Part shown: in pieces, positions 44,210 to 53,696 of the stretch
Numbering within the stretch: position 1 is the stretch's first letter
How the letters are laid out: the number at the start of each line of letters is the position of its first letter
Origin: Clostridium beijerinckii
Lineage (GTDB): Bacteria > Bacillota > Clostridia > Clostridiales > Clostridiaceae
Direction: 5' to 3'
NCBI RefSeq assembly: GCF_036699995.1
Contig: NZ_CP144906.1
Coordinates: forward strand, 3,979,001 to 4,043,000
Length of the DNA stretch: 64,000 nucleotides
Made by a program: the position numbers and the translations under genes
Notes under the pieces: generated by a model
What the model was told of the DNA's origin: nothing
Databases searched by the model: none
The model's input: only the letters and a program-made list of their open reading frames with translations

Positions 44210-46204
44210 TTAAACTTTAAACTTATCTACTCCATTAATCATTTCATTAGTCATATTAGTAAGCATTTGTGAAAATGATGCTACTTCTTCAGTTGAAGCG
44301 CTCATTTCTTCTGATGCTGCAGAAATTTCTTGTGAAGATGCTGATATTTTAACTGAGATTGAAGATATTCCATCCACTCTAATCAAGATGTCATTATTAT
44401 CATTATCTATATCTTTAGCAGAATTCTTAACTGTTTCAATTTTAGGAATTACTTCACTCACCGCTGTTATAATCTTCTCGAAAGATACTATTGAATTATT
44501 TATAATATTAGCTTGGCTTACTAATTCATCATCCATGGTAACAGAATCTTGAACTATAACATCAGTATCCTTAGATATTCCACTAATTAATTTGCTAATA
44601 TTTTCTGATGATACTTTTGATTGCTCCGCAAGTGCTCTTATTTCATCCGCAACTACTGCAAATCCTTTGCCTGCTTCTCCTGCTCTAGCTGCTTCAATAG
44701 CTGCATTTAATGCTAATAAATTTGTTTGTTCTGCAATACTATTTATTATATTTGTGATTTCATTTATCTTGTTAATATTTATACCAAGTCCCATTATCTT
44801 ATTATAAAAATCTTTAAATGAACTGCTAACTTTTGTCACAGATTGATTTAATTCATTCATACCATTGCTACTATCATTTGCCATTGAACTAATGTTTCTA
44901 GCATTTGAATCTACAACTTCTATTTCCCTAACCATTCCTGATAATTTATCATTAAATTCATTAAGCATCTCTGTTATATTTACTAATTCATTAGATTGTG
45001 TACTTGTTCCTTTTGCAATTTCAGCAATTGCACTTGTGACATTTCCTGCTGCACTTGCTATCCCTTCTGAAAAAGCAGCTAACTTTTCTGATTGTATATT
45101 TATATTTGAAGAATTATCTTTTATACTTCTAATCATATTTCCTAATGATTGCTGCATTACTTTCATTGAATTTGTCATATAGCCAATTTCATCTTTTATT
45201 TTTAGATTTTTAGGAGAAACCTCTTCACATAAATTTCCTTCTGCTAATAACTCTAAATGTTTTGAAGTTGATTTTATTAATTTAGATAAGTTATTCGAAA
45301 TAAAGTAAATAACTAATAATCCAATTAATAAAAATACTATCGATGATACTGCCATAGATACTTTTAAACCGTCTAATTCTGATAACATTTCAGTTTTTAA
45401 TACTAAAACTCCTACAGACCATTCAGTTCCTTCCACAGGGGCATAACCTATGTATTTATCTGCTCCACCATAGGAATACTCACCAATACCTTTTTCACCG
45501 TTACCCATTTTTGTTTCAATGTCTGATAATGCTTGTAAACTAGTATCTGTTTTTGCTGCTTCAATTGAATTATCCATATTCAGAACCTTGTCATTATCAG
45601 TATTAGCAATACTGGTTCCATCTTTTCTTATCATAAATGCTTTGCCTGTTTCTCCTACTTTAACATTGTTAGTCAATTCACTCAAGTCATAACCATCTCT
45701 TATTTCTACTAAAGCTCCCACAACTTTATTCCCATTCTTTACAGGAACTGCATATGCAATTGACAATCGTTTATCTACGCTATTTATAAATGGATCTGAT
45801 ACATTCATTGTACCAGCAATTGCTTTCTTAAAATATACTTCACCACTAACGTTACTAATAGAACCATCAGTATTTATACACCTTCCATTTATATCAGCAA
45901 TACCAATTCTAATACTGCCTAATCTTTCAGATTCAGTTTGTAGAATTGCTTGCTTAGTTTCCCAAGGAATGCTCATATCGCTTATTACATCTAATACTGC
46001 ATATGACTCTAATGTATCTAAATTTCCTTCAATTGTTGCTTGAACTCTTCCCGCTGTTTGTTCTGCAATTTCAGGTAAGGTTGTACTTACACTTGATCTT
46101 AGTGCATTTGATGAATTTATAAATGAAACTATCCCCAATCCTATACATATAGTTCCCATTAACACCCCTAGACATAATATTAAATTTGATTTTATACTCT
46201 TCAT
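44210..46204 (-). CDS. Methyl-accepting chemotaxis protein with Cache sensor domain
   Basis: A 664-aa receptor with the same architecture as that at 894-2888: membrane helix, Cache sensor (about 35-275), membrane helix, HAMP, signalling domain with [20 protein letters not shown] at the tip. The ATG at 46204 follows GAGGAGG; a more distal in-frame start at 46252 would add 16 residues without a ribosome site and break the equal length of the two paralogues. Differences cluster in the sensor region, as expected if the pair detect different ligands. Confidence 0.93.
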   Translation of the reverse strand: MKSIKSNLILCLGVLMGTICIGLGIVSFINSSNALRSSVSTTLPEIAEQTAGRVQATIEGNLDTLESYAVLDVISDMSIPWETKQAILQTESERLGSIRIGIADINGRCINTDGSISNVSGEVYFKKAIAGTMNVSDPFINSVDKRLSIAYAVPVKNGNKVVGALVEIRDGYDLSELTNNVKVGETGKAFMIRKDGTSIANTDNDKVLNMDNSIEAAKTDTSLQALSDIETKMGNGEKGIGEYSYGGADKYIGYAPVEGTEWSVGVLVLKTEMLSELDGLKVSMAVSSIVFLLIGLLVIYFISNNLSKLIKSTSKHLELLAEGNLCEEVSPKNLKIKDEIGYMTNSMKVMQQSLGNMIRSIKDNSSNINIQSEKLAAFSEGIASAAGNVTSAIAEIAKGTSTQSNELVNITEMLNEFNDKLSGMVREIEVVDSNARNISSMANDSSNGMNELNQSVTKVSSSFKDFYNKIMGLGININKINEITNIINSIAEQTNLLALNAAIEAARAGEAGKGFAVVADEIRALAEQSKVSSENISKLISGISKDTDVIVQDSVTMDDELVSQANIINNSIVSFEKIITAVSEVIPKIETVKNSAKDIDNDNNDILIRVDGISSISVKISASSQEISAASEEMSASTEEVASFSQMLTNMTNEMINGVDKFKV

Positions 46205-46783
46205 AATTTCCTCCTCGGTTAAACTACTACAATAATAAACATGATCACACAATATTTATTATTGTATCTTTATCTTTCTTATTTTCATTCATTTTTTAAA
46301 TTATGGATATTATATCATATCAATACAATCAATGTCTAATTTACCACAATTATGTATTCATTTTCTACCAAAACTAAATCACCATGTATAAATATATAAA
46401 TTTTTCCTCGCTTTTTATCATATCAAGTGAAACTTGATTCAGGTGGGGTTTGATCCCCATCTGAATCTTAGTTGAACGTCAAAAAAGCGAGTAGTGTTGA
46501 TAACTGGATTTACGTTATCAACACTACTCACTATATAAATATTATTTAGTCATTATCAGAAATTTTGCAAACACTTTTTTCACTACTTCTGGCTGAACAT
46601 TAAACATTACCAAATATATTAGGCTAAAAATCACACTATCTTCTCAATAATTTAATGTAAATTTAGTAAAAACCTCACTTATCTATGGTATGGTTCACTA
46701 AAAAATGAATTATAATTTCAAAGCTCGATTAGAGTACAAAATATCAATCTATTTTAACTGTAGAAAATTTTAAATCCTTATAT
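46205..46783. other. Intergenic region with hairpins and a dispersed motif
   Basis: 579 bases. It has a hairpin with GATTCAGGTGGGG arms (46436-46448 with 46455-46467), the strong hairpin at 46480-46529 and the dispersed motif at 46678-46696 (minus-strand tail SEPYHR, stop). No intact gene. Confidence 0.5.
46480..46529 (-). terminator. Strong hairpin with T-run on the minus strand
   Basis: Perfect 16-bp arms (46489-46504 with 46514-46529), followed on the minus strand by GCTTTTTTG. It would end transcripts coming from the decayed gene at 46745-47070. Confidence 0.7.
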
Positions 46784-47070
46784 TTAACAATTTTTTCTTT
46801 GACAGTTGCAAGATTTTCTTCTGTATAAAAACCACCCTGTGTATGAATAATTTCCTTTTATAAATTTTTTTACTATCTGATCATCAGTATCTTTCATATC
46901 AGATTCTTTATTTATATGTTTATATACTATACAATTATCTCCATAGACTAAAATAGGAATATCAACCTTATCAATAATTATTATTTCTCTATAATTTATC
47001 AATAATTTTTTTAATTTTCTTTCAGTTTCATTATTAAAACTATTGAACTCTTCTTCTATTATAAGAACAG
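46745..47070 (-). pseudogene. Frameshifted gene of unknown family
   Basis: An open stretch without a start begins about 47066 (VLIIEEEFNSFNNETERK), continues through INYREIIIIDKVDIPILVYG and HINKESDMKDTDD, and then at about 46855 the coding sense moves to another frame (GGFYTEENLATVKEKIVKY to a stop near 46745). Both parts look coding. One frameshift and a missing start mark it as decayed. Its 5' end overlaps the 47059-47289 ORF. I do not recognise the family. Confidence 0.5.
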
Positions 47071-47289
47071 TATTCTACTTTCATTTATCAAAGCTCCCTG
47101 CTTCATAAAAGCAATTCCGCATAAAGGAAGAATTGTAATAAGCCCATACATAATTGCTCCAGAAATTATTGCACTAAAAATTGCCCTTCTATTAACAATA
47201 TAGGGAAGTGCAGTGGCTAGTACCAGCTGCATCATTCCCATAGCAAACATGCTTAAGAGTATTCCCATAAATCCTATCATAGAAAACAC
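47059..47289 (-). CDS. Small membrane protein after the dikinase gene (possibly truncated)
   Basis: 76 residues with two membrane helices (about 1-28 and 36-62) and a short tail. It starts three bases after the dikinase stop and is likely translationally coupled. The end overlaps the decayed gene downstream, so this may be the first part of a longer membrane protein cut by a deletion. No family recognised. Confidence 0.45.
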   Translation of the reverse strand: MFSMIGFMGILLSMFAMGMMQLVLATALPYIVNRRAIFSAIISGAIMYGLITILPLCGIAFMKQGALINESRILFL

Positions 47290-47292
47290 CGC

Positions 47293-49947
47293 CTATTCTT
47301 CTATTACCATCACATACCCGTTATTTCCATCCACTCTTATTTTTTGACCTGTTTTAATCTTTTGGGTAGCTTCTGATATTCCTACAACTGCTGGTATTCC
47401 ATACTCTCTAGCTACTACAGTTCCATGAGTTAGTAGACCTCCTACTTCCATAACTAATCCAGCTGCATTTATGAAAAGTGGTGTCCACCCTGGATCGGTG
47501 AATGGTGCTACAAGAATCTCCCCTTTATTCAAAGATGCCTTTGAAGGATCAGTTATTACCTTTGCAATTCCCTCAATAACTCCTGAAGAAACTGGAATGC
47601 CTGGAAGTGCTCCTTTTGGAAGATTCCCTATCTTATATCCTCCTTTTATTTCTTCTCCTTCACTTGTAATAACACGAGGAGCATTTAACTTTTTATAATG
47701 TTCATACTCTTCTTTTCTTTGTTCTACTATTGTTTTAAGACTTTCATTATTTTCAATCGCTCTATATAATTCACTGAACGTTACATAGAAAATATCCTTT
47801 TCTTCATTTAAATAACCCTTAGTAACTAAATTTTCTGCTTCTTTTAGCAATTCCTTCTTAAAAATCATACAAAGTCTCATCATCATAAATTTGTGATGTT
47901 CTCTTATTGGAAAAGAATTTCTTAAAACAAATATAAGCCTTTTTGCAACTTTCGCTTTAATTTTACCATGCTTTCTTTGTATTTCTTCTACCATATTTTC
48001 TGTTGCTGCCTTAGCTTTTTTTATAGTATTTTTGTATTCTTCCCTATGAGCACCTTCCTCTGAAGTTTTGATTGTTGCAAGTATTGATTTTACAAGTGGC
48101 TCTGGATTTTCAATCCATCTATCTCTAGCTATATCTATTTCTCCTGAAGCACGCACTCCGTACATATTTATAAAATCATTAAAAAAACTCTTAAATTCAT
48201 TATTTCCTTTAACTTCATTTATTCTTGAAACCAAAGTTTCATAATCTTCATTTTCAAACTCATCAATTAAACTTTGAGATTTTCTCACCATATCCGCCAA
48301 ATCTCCAGTAAGTAATCCCATTTCTGTTGTAATGTTACCTTCTAGACCTTTTGCAATTATATTAGTATAATTATTTGTTCCTAGAAGCTTCATTTCCAGC
48401 TTTTCAAGAAGCTTAAAAGCAATAATTCCTGGTGCTAAATACGGAATTACTTTTTTAGCATCCTCATAAAGACTTGCTTTTTTATATATTATATTTAATC
48501 TTTCAGCACCTTGCTTTGCATTTAAAATAGCCTTCAAGGCATCTTCTTCACGCTGTTTAATGTAATTATTCATAAACTCTATTGTTCCCTCAGGATTAGT
48601 GAAAACAAGATTTTTTATAACTTTAACTGCTACTGGAGCTATATATTTCAAGAAAGGTTTAATGTTAGTTTTCTTTCCTCTAAACTTTTCCTCAAAATCT
48701 TTTCTTTTTAAAAGCTCCCCTAAAGCTTCTGCCATCAAGGCATCTGCATTTTTTAATAAGTCTAAACTCTTTTCCTTTATTCTCTCTGAACGCATAAGAC
48801 CACTTACATCTGCATAAATTCTACCACCTGCTGAAGCCAAAATCTTATATTTTTCTTCTCTTTTAATATTTTTGCCAAAAGGCAGCATATCTCTAAATAA
48901 ATCAAGCCCTAAAGGAGACATTGGATCTGTCATAACTTGAAGATGATTTATAGAAATATATACATGTGCGTTATCATCATTATTATTAGGAGTTGGAAGT
49001 GGAAATAATGATGTAATGGCACGACTCTGTACAATATACAATTCACCATTTTCCAAACACCACTCAATATCCTGAGGGCATCCATAATGCTTTTCTATTT
49101 TCACTCCAAGTTCAGCAATCCTTTTTATATCAAAATCCTCCATGACTTGATTAGTAGATTTTTCACCTGTAATATAAACTTTTTTAGTTCCACCACCTTG
49201 AATTGGCATTATAGCAAGTTTCTTTTCTGCTATAGTCTTATCTATTATTTCCTTTTTCTTCTTATTAAATTTATATATATCTGGGGATACAAGACCAGAA
49301 ACTAACGCTTCTCCAAGTCCAAAGCTTGCATCAATAGAAATAATTCCTCTATGCCCTGATACGGGATCTGCAGTAAACATAATACCAGCTATATCTGGTA
49401 AAACCATTTTTTGAACTACTACAGACATATATACTTTTTCGTGCTCAATTTTATTTTGCAATCTGTAAAGTATAGCTCTATCAGTAAATAATGACGCCCA
49501 ACAATTTCTTACAGAATTAATTAGTGAAGCTTTTCCTTTAATATTAAGATAGGTATCTTGTTGACCTGCGAAAGAGGCAAAAGCTAAATCTTCTGCAGTA
49601 GCACTGGATCTAACAGCATAATAGTTATCAATCCCAATCTTATCAGCTGCTTTAATGATTTCTTCTTCTACTTTTTTAGGCATTTCTGCTTGTTCTATTT
49701 TTTCTCTTATTTTAGCTCCTATGGTAGCAATATTTTCAAGATTTGCATCTTTAATTTCTTCTACAATAAAATCATAAAGTTTATTGTAATTTATAAATTC
49801 CTTATAACTTTCTGTAGTTACACAAAAACCAAAAGGAACAGGAAAACCAGACTTAGTCATCTCTCCTAGATTTGCACCTTTGCCTCCTACAAGTGATAAA
49901 TCTTTCTTATCTATTTCATCAAAATATAATATGTAGTTATTTTCCAT
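47293..49947 (-). CDS. ATP-grasp/phosphohistidine dikinase, rifamycin phosphotransferase (Rph)-like
   Basis: An 884-aa enzyme. Residues about 10-320 are the ATP-binding domain (SLVGGKGANLGEM, YAVRSSATAEDLAFASFAGQ, then IQGGGTK and WCLENGELYIVQSRA). The phosphorylated His lies at the extreme C-terminus (GGLLTHGTVVAREYGIPAVV, His about 43 residues from the end), after a roughly 450-residue helical middle domain. PEP synthase instead has the His domain in the middle and a C-terminal TIM barrel, absent here. The layout matches Rph enzymes (about 867 aa, His 42 residues from the end as I recall), which inactivate rifamycins with ATP. The TetR gene 15 bp upstream is co-transcribed. Substrate specificity is not proven. 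Confidence 0.75.
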   Translation of the reverse strand: MENNYILYFDEIDKKDLSLVGGKGANLGEMTKSGFPVPFGFCVTTESYKEFINYNKLYDFIVEEIKDANLENIATIGAKIREKIEQAEMPKKVEEEIIKAADKIGIDNYYAVRSSATAEDLAFASFAGQQDTYLNIKGKASLINSVRNCWASLFTDRAILYRLQNKIEHEKVYMSVVVQKMVLPDIAGIMFTADPVSGHRGIISIDASFGLGEALVSGLVSPDIYKFNKKKKEIIDKTIAEKKLAIMPIQGGGTKKVYITGEKSTNQVMEDFDIKRIAELGVKIEKHYGCPQDIEWCLENGELYIVQSRAITSLFPLPTPNNNDDNAHVYISINHLQVMTDPMSPLGLDLFRDMLPFGKNIKREEKYKILASAGGRIYADVSGLMRSERIKEKSLDLLKNADALMAEALGELLKRKDFEEKFRGKKTNIKPFLKYIAPVAVKVIKNLVFTNPEGTIEFMNNYIKQREEDALKAILNAKQGAERLNIIYKKASLYEDAKKVIPYLAPGIIAFKLLEKLEMKLLGTNNYTNIIAKGLEGNITTEMGLLTGDLADMVRKSQSLIDEFENEDYETLVSRINEVKGNNEFKSFFNDFINMYGVRASGEIDIARDRWIENPEPLVKSILATIKTSEEGAHREEYKNTIKKAKAATENMVEEIQRKHGKIKAKVAKRLIFVLRNSFPIREHHKFMMMRLCMIFKKELLKEAENLVTKGYLNEEKDIFYVTFSELYRAIENNESLKTIVEQRKEEYEHYKKLNAPRVITSEGEEIKGGYKIGNLPKGALPGIPVSSGVIEGIAKVITDPSKASLNKGEILVAPFTDPGWTPLFINAAGLVMEVGGLLTHGTVVAREYGIPAVVGISEATQKIKTGQKIRVDGNNGYVMVIEE

Positions 49948-49962
49948 AGTAATCATCTCCCT

Positions 49963-50577
49963 CTAATTATTTTGTGCCCCTGCTCCATTTATAAACAATT
50001 CTATAATTTGAGCTTTTGATATCTCTAAATTAATATCTTTATTTCCATAAACACTTGAAATGAAATAATTCATATACATGAATTGAAAATTTCTCGCCAT
50101 AATTATTGAAGGAATATCATTTCTAAGCTCATTATTTTCTTGTGCGTTTTTTATAACTTCTGAAATCAAATTTTCCAATCCACTTCTATTAGGATTATCT
50201 AAAGGATTGACGCTAAAAAGTGTTTGGAGTCTGTATCTAAAATAAATTGCTGTATATTGAATATTTCCACTAAATATATGATTTATGAAGTCTAATATCT
50301 TATTCAATGTTTCTTTTATATCTCTTGTTTCTTTGAATTTTTCACTAACTTCACTAAAATTATTATCATGATTATTTATAAGACCCTGAAAATAAGCTGA
50401 TAATATTGACTCTTTATCTTGGAAATAATTATATAACGTACCCTTAGAAATATCCGATTTCGTTGCTATTTCCTCCATATAGGTTTCTTGAAAACCCTTT
50501 TCTTCAAAAAGAGCTAATGCACTATCAATTATTATTTCCTTAGTCAATTCTTTTTTACGTTCTCTTCTATTTATCAT
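49963..50577 (-). CDS. TetR-family regulator of the dikinase operon
   Basis: 204 aa with a standard TetR helix-turn-helix (IIDSALALFEEKGFQETYMEEIATKSDISKGTLYNYF reads across two stretches) and a ligand-binding C-terminal half. The ATG 50577 follows GGGAGG; the TTG at 50592 lies in that site. Tandem 17-bp repeats upstream (50595-50645) are its probable operator. Co-transcribed with the Rph-like gene, so it likely senses an antibiotic or related compound. Confidence 0.88.
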   Translation of the reverse strand: MINRRERKKELTKEIIIDSALALFEEKGFQETYMEEIATKSDISKGTLYNYFQDKESILSAYFQGLINNHDNNFSEVSEKFKETRDIKETLNKILDFINHIFSGNIQYTAIYFRYRLQTLFSVNPLDNPNRSGLENLISEVIKNAQENNELRNDIPSIIMARNFQFMYMNYFISSVYGNKDINLEISKAQIIELFINGAGAQNN

Positions 50578-50594
50578 TGTAATTCCTCCCAAAA

Positions 50595-50645
50595 TTTATT
50601 TTTGAACTCAGTTTATTTTTGAACTCAGTTTATTTTTATACTCCG
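50595..50645 (-). promoter_or_regulatory. Tandem 17-bp repeats (candidate TetR operator)
   Basis: TTTATTTTTGAACTCAG occurs at 50595-50611 and 50612-50628, and a diverged third unit at 50629-50645, immediately upstream of the tetR ribosome site. Confidence 0.6.
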
Positions 50646-50712
50646 TATAATTTTATGCTACATCAAATATTTTTAGAAGTCAATATTCTTTATATTAAGA
50701 CTTTGAAACAAA

Positions 50713-50765
50713 AACCACGACCATCTGTAAGCAGCTATTTAAGCCACATACAAATGGTCGTGGTT
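50713..50765. repeat. 12-bp inverted repeat, 29-nt loop
   Basis: AACCACGACCAT (50713-50724) and ATGGTCGTGGTT (50754-50765) are perfectly inverted. There is no T-run. With the dispersed motif at 50813-50830 it fills the 340-bp gap 50578-50917. Confidence 0.5.
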
Positions 50766-50812
50766 CATGGTGAAAGCGAAGCACTCGTTACTTCTGTTCA
50801 AAAAATAATACG

Positions 50813-50875
50813 TTATTTATGATACGGTTCTGCTAATTCGTCTAGATAAACAAATAAATGTCTTATCAGCCTCAA
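50813..50875 (-). repeat. Dispersed motif copy 8 with longest coding-like tail
   Basis: The motif at 50813-50830 ends, on the minus strand, a 20-codon open stretch containing LFVYLDELAEPYHK and a stop. It is the clearest hint that the dispersed motif derives from the 3' end of a coding sequence. Confidence 0.45.
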
Positions 50876-50917
50876 TTAACAAATTAAATACTATAATATC
50901 AACAAAACTTGGAGCTG

Positions 50918-52375
50918 TTATAGATCCACCCGATGGATCTCAAAACAAACTCTCTCTAATCTGTCTGTCCCCTCGTTCTTTTTTGAGGAAAGTGTTATTA
51001 CTCCTAGGATTAATCCACAAGCCATTATCAGTGCAGCAATTAAAAAAGTATTGTGTATACCTGCTATGATATTCTCAGGACTTGAACTATCCATTGTTTT
51101 AGTTTTATTAAAAAGATAAAATATTGCACCTATTACAGCAGCCCCTGTGGTTTGTCCGATAGTACGTGATAAATTAAGGAGACCAGATGCGAGTCCACGC
51201 TGCTCAGGTTTTGCCATAGAAATAATAGAAGCATTGTTAGGTGTTTGAAAAAATGCTAGGCTGCCATTAAATACGAACAAAACTATGGCAAATAAAACAG
51301 CACTTGAAGATAAATTCATCATGGACATCAGCAAAGTTCCTATACACAAGGCTAAGATTCCAAATATCATAACAGTAAAATTTCCAAAGCGTTTAGCAGC
51401 CCTTCCTGCTATAGGTGTAAAAATTGCACACCCTATAGGCCCAGTCATCATTAATAGTCCTGATGCTGCTGTTGTAAATCCTTTTGCCTGTTGAAGATAA
51501 AAAGGAAGAATAACAACAGCCCCTGATATAACCGTATAAACTAATATACTTATAACAAGACTTGAACTTAACACACTGTTTCTAAATAGCTTTAAATCTA
51601 TCAAAGGAAAAGTGATATTTTTTTCTAAAAATATAAATACTATTATTCCAATAATCGCTACAATAGCAAGTCCAATAACTTCAGCACTAAATCCCTGTTC
51701 TTCCGCTAAGGTTACAGAAAGCACATAACAAATAAGCGTGGAAGTTAATATTAACATCCCTAAAAAATCAAATTTTTGTTTCTTTTTAGATATTGAAATT
51801 TCATGAAATTTCATAGTCAATATTAATGCAAGAATCCCCATTGGTATGTTAATAAAAAATATATATCTCCACCCAAATAAGCTTATTAAAAATCCTCCAA
51901 CGGATGGTCCAAGAGCAAATCCTATAGGCAGCATTGACGTAAGTATTCCCATACTTTGTATTAGTTTTTCTTTAGGAACCAAATCTCCTGCAATGGCGAA
52001 AGATAATGTTATAAGTATTGAACCGCCTATTCCTTGCAAAGCTCTAAATATAATAAGCTCATAAATTGATGTTGAAATTCCACATAACAAGGATGCCACA
52101 GTAAAGATTATAATTCCATAAATAAAGATATTTTTCTTGCCAAATATATCTCCTATTCGTCCTATACCTACTATAAGAGAGGTAACTGCCAGAAGATAAC
52201 TAAGTGCTATCCACTGTAAGCTTGTAAAATCGGCATTGAATGCCCTTGCTATAGTTGGTAATCCTATATTAACAATACTAGTATCAATAGCTGACATAAG
52301 AGTTGTAAGTGAGAGAACAAAAATCACTAATCCGCTACTTGCTTTATTTAAACTTAATCTATTTGTTTTTTCCAT
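50918..52375 (-). CDS. MFS drug exporter, DHA2 (EmrB/QacA) family
   Basis: A 485-aa exporter with fourteen predicted helices. It has motif A (GRIGDIFGKKNIFIYG), DHA2 motif D1 (MSAIDTSIVNIGLPTIARAF) in helix 1 and motif C (GFALGPSVGGFL) in helix 5. The region RGLASGLLNLSRTIGQTTG leads into the last helices, whose coding sequence also forms the borrowed tail of the pseudogene at 37115. The substrate is unknown. It is transcribed toward the 50.9-kb gap, with no linked repressor in the same operon. Confidence 0.9.
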   Translation of the reverse strand: MEKTNRLSLNKASSGLVIFVLSLTTLMSAIDTSIVNIGLPTIARAFNADFTSLQWIALSYLLAVTSLIVGIGRIGDIFGKKNIFIYGIIIFTVASLLCGISTSIYELIIFRALQGIGGSILITLSFAIAGDLVPKEKLIQSMGILTSMLPIGFALGPSVGGFLISLFGWRYIFFINIPMGILALILTMKFHEISISKKKQKFDFLGMLILTSTLICYVLSVTLAEEQGFSAEVIGLAIVAIIGIIVFIFLEKNITFPLIDLKLFRNSVLSSSLVISILVYTVISGAVVILPFYLQQAKGFTTAASGLLMMTGPIGCAIFTPIAGRAAKRFGNFTVMIFGILALCIGTLLMSMMNLSSSAVLFAIVLFVFNGSLAFFQTPNNASIISMAKPEQRGLASGLLNLSRTIGQTTGAAVIGAIFYLFNKTKTMDSSSPENIIAGIHNTFLIAALIMACGLILGVITLSSKKNEGTDRLERVCFEIHRVDL

Positions 52376-52469
52376 TATATTTCTCCTTATATTTCTGCAT
52401 ATATTTTTACATAAATGATTTCTATCAGTAACATGAGCTTTCCTACAATCTCACGCCTAAAGTATTAAG

Positions 52470-52487
52470 ACGCCACAAATGTGGCGC
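52470..52487 (-). terminator. Hairpin after the epimerase-like gene
   Basis: GACGCCAC..GTGGCGCC type stem just beyond the stop at 52492; on the minus strand TTAATACTTT follows, a weak T-tract. Confidence 0.55.
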
Positions 52488-52491
52488 CAGT

Positions 52492-53385
52492 TTACATTTC
52501 AAAATAACACGAACTATTAAGATCTTCCATAAGACCAGGTTGTGTAGGATGCCATCCGAGCTGTTTTCTAGTTATATCACTAGAAGATCTAATATCCATC
52601 ATTGCAAAATGGGTGAACCATGTAAAATAATTATTTGCTTCCTCCAAGGTTTTGCTTACAACTGGCATGTTCAGTCTGCGTCCAATCACATTAGCAATTT
52701 CCCTAAAAGGAACTCCTTCTTCAGCTACTGCATGATACACTCCCGAAACTCCCCTTTCAAGAACTAGTCTAAAGAGATGAGCAGCATCTAATCTATGAAC
52801 CGCAGGCCAAGTGTTATTTCCTTCATCTACAAAGGCTGCAATGCCCTTTGCGCGGGCAATACCAATCAAGTTCGAAACAAAACCATGATCACCTTCCCCA
52901 TGAACAGATGGAGGAAGTCGTACTATTGACACCTTTGCACCTCGTGCTATAGCAGACGCCGCAGCCTCTTCTGAAGCTACTCGAGGATTTGCATTAGGCC
53001 CAGAGATTGGTAAAGTTTCTTCTGTAACAATTTGACCTATAGGAAGAATTCCTATAGCAGATGTAATAATCAATTGGCGGTCAGATCCAGCGAGAACTGA
53101 ACTTAAAGCCTCTATTGCATTCTTATCTTTTTCACAGTTTTCTTTAAATTTTGAGAAGTCATGATTAAATCCTGTATGAATTACAGCATCTGCAAGGGCC
53201 GCTCCCCTGCGCAAACTTTCTAAATCTTCAAGATCGCCTTTATGTACCTCAGCGCCAACCTCTATAAGAGACTTAGCCGCCTTCTCTGAGCGGGCAAGTC
53301 CAATTACTTTATGCCCATTATTAATTAATTCCTGAACAATAGCAGAGCCAACAAATCCAGTTGCTCCTGTTACGAATACACGCAT
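52492..53385 (-). CDS. NAD-dependent epimerase/dehydratase-family (extended SDR) protein
   Basis: 297 aa with the extended-SDR cofactor loop GATGFVGSAIVQELI at residues 7-21, ARSEKA, ADAVIHTGF, IITSAIGIL, and the later VHGEGDHGFV. The usual Tyr-x3-Lys pair is not evident in the expected place (the region reads ASEEAAASAI), as in several atypical SDR5-like NmrA or reductase proteins, so the catalytic mode is uncertain. It neighbours an AraC regulator but is 310 bp away. Confidence 0.82.
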   Translation of the reverse strand: MRVFVTGATGFVGSAIVQELINNGHKVIGLARSEKAAKSLIEVGAEVHKGDLEDLESLRRGAALADAVIHTGFNHDFSKFKENCEKDKNAIEALSSVLAGSDRQLIITSAIGILPIGQIVTEETLPISGPNANPRVASEEAAASAIARGAKVSIVRLPPSVHGEGDHGFVSNLIGIARAKGIAAFVDEGNNTWPAVHRLDAAHLFRLVLERGVSGVYHAVAEEGVPFREIANVIGRRLNMPVVSKTLEEANNYFTWFTHFAMMDIRSSSDITRKQLGWHPTQPGLMEDLNSSCYFEM

Positions 53386-53696
53386 TATAATCCCTCTTTT
53401 CTTTTATTTTAGTTATAGTATTTCTATTATTTTCTATAGGAGACTATTGACTAATATCCCCTAAAAGTGTTTTGCACTTTCTATAATAAATTTATCATAT
53501 CTAAATTTCAGGTTCATGAATTATTCAATCAAAATATAGCATAATCTTATCATTGAAAAAGAAAAAAGACACTCCATCATTAGAATGTCTTTTTATTCTT
53601 GTATAAGATATTAGCATAATCTTATGACTAAAAGCTTTCAATAATCATCTCACTATTATTATAAAGAAGAATTAGTAAACAAATGTTTTAACTTAT
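53386..53696. other. Gap between the AraC and epimerase-like genes
   Basis: 311 bases. The AraC terminator (53563-53594) lies within it; the remainder is the AT-rich upstream side of the epimerase-like gene. No ORF or motif stands out. Confidence 0.4.
53563..53594. terminator. Bidirectional intrinsic terminator
   Basis: AAAAAGACA (53563-53571) pairs with TGTCTTTTT (53586-53594), with T-runs on both strands. It ends the AraC gene transcript. Confidence 0.7.

Noticed and set aside
47293..49947. Classical phosphoenolpyruvate synthase
   Set aside because: Wrong domain order (His domain C-terminal) and no PEP-binding TIM barrel.
50619..50822. 67-codon plus-strand ORF between tetR and the DHA2 gene
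   Set aside because: It runs through operator repeats, an inverted repeat and a dispersed motif; no ribosome site and no protein-like pattern.
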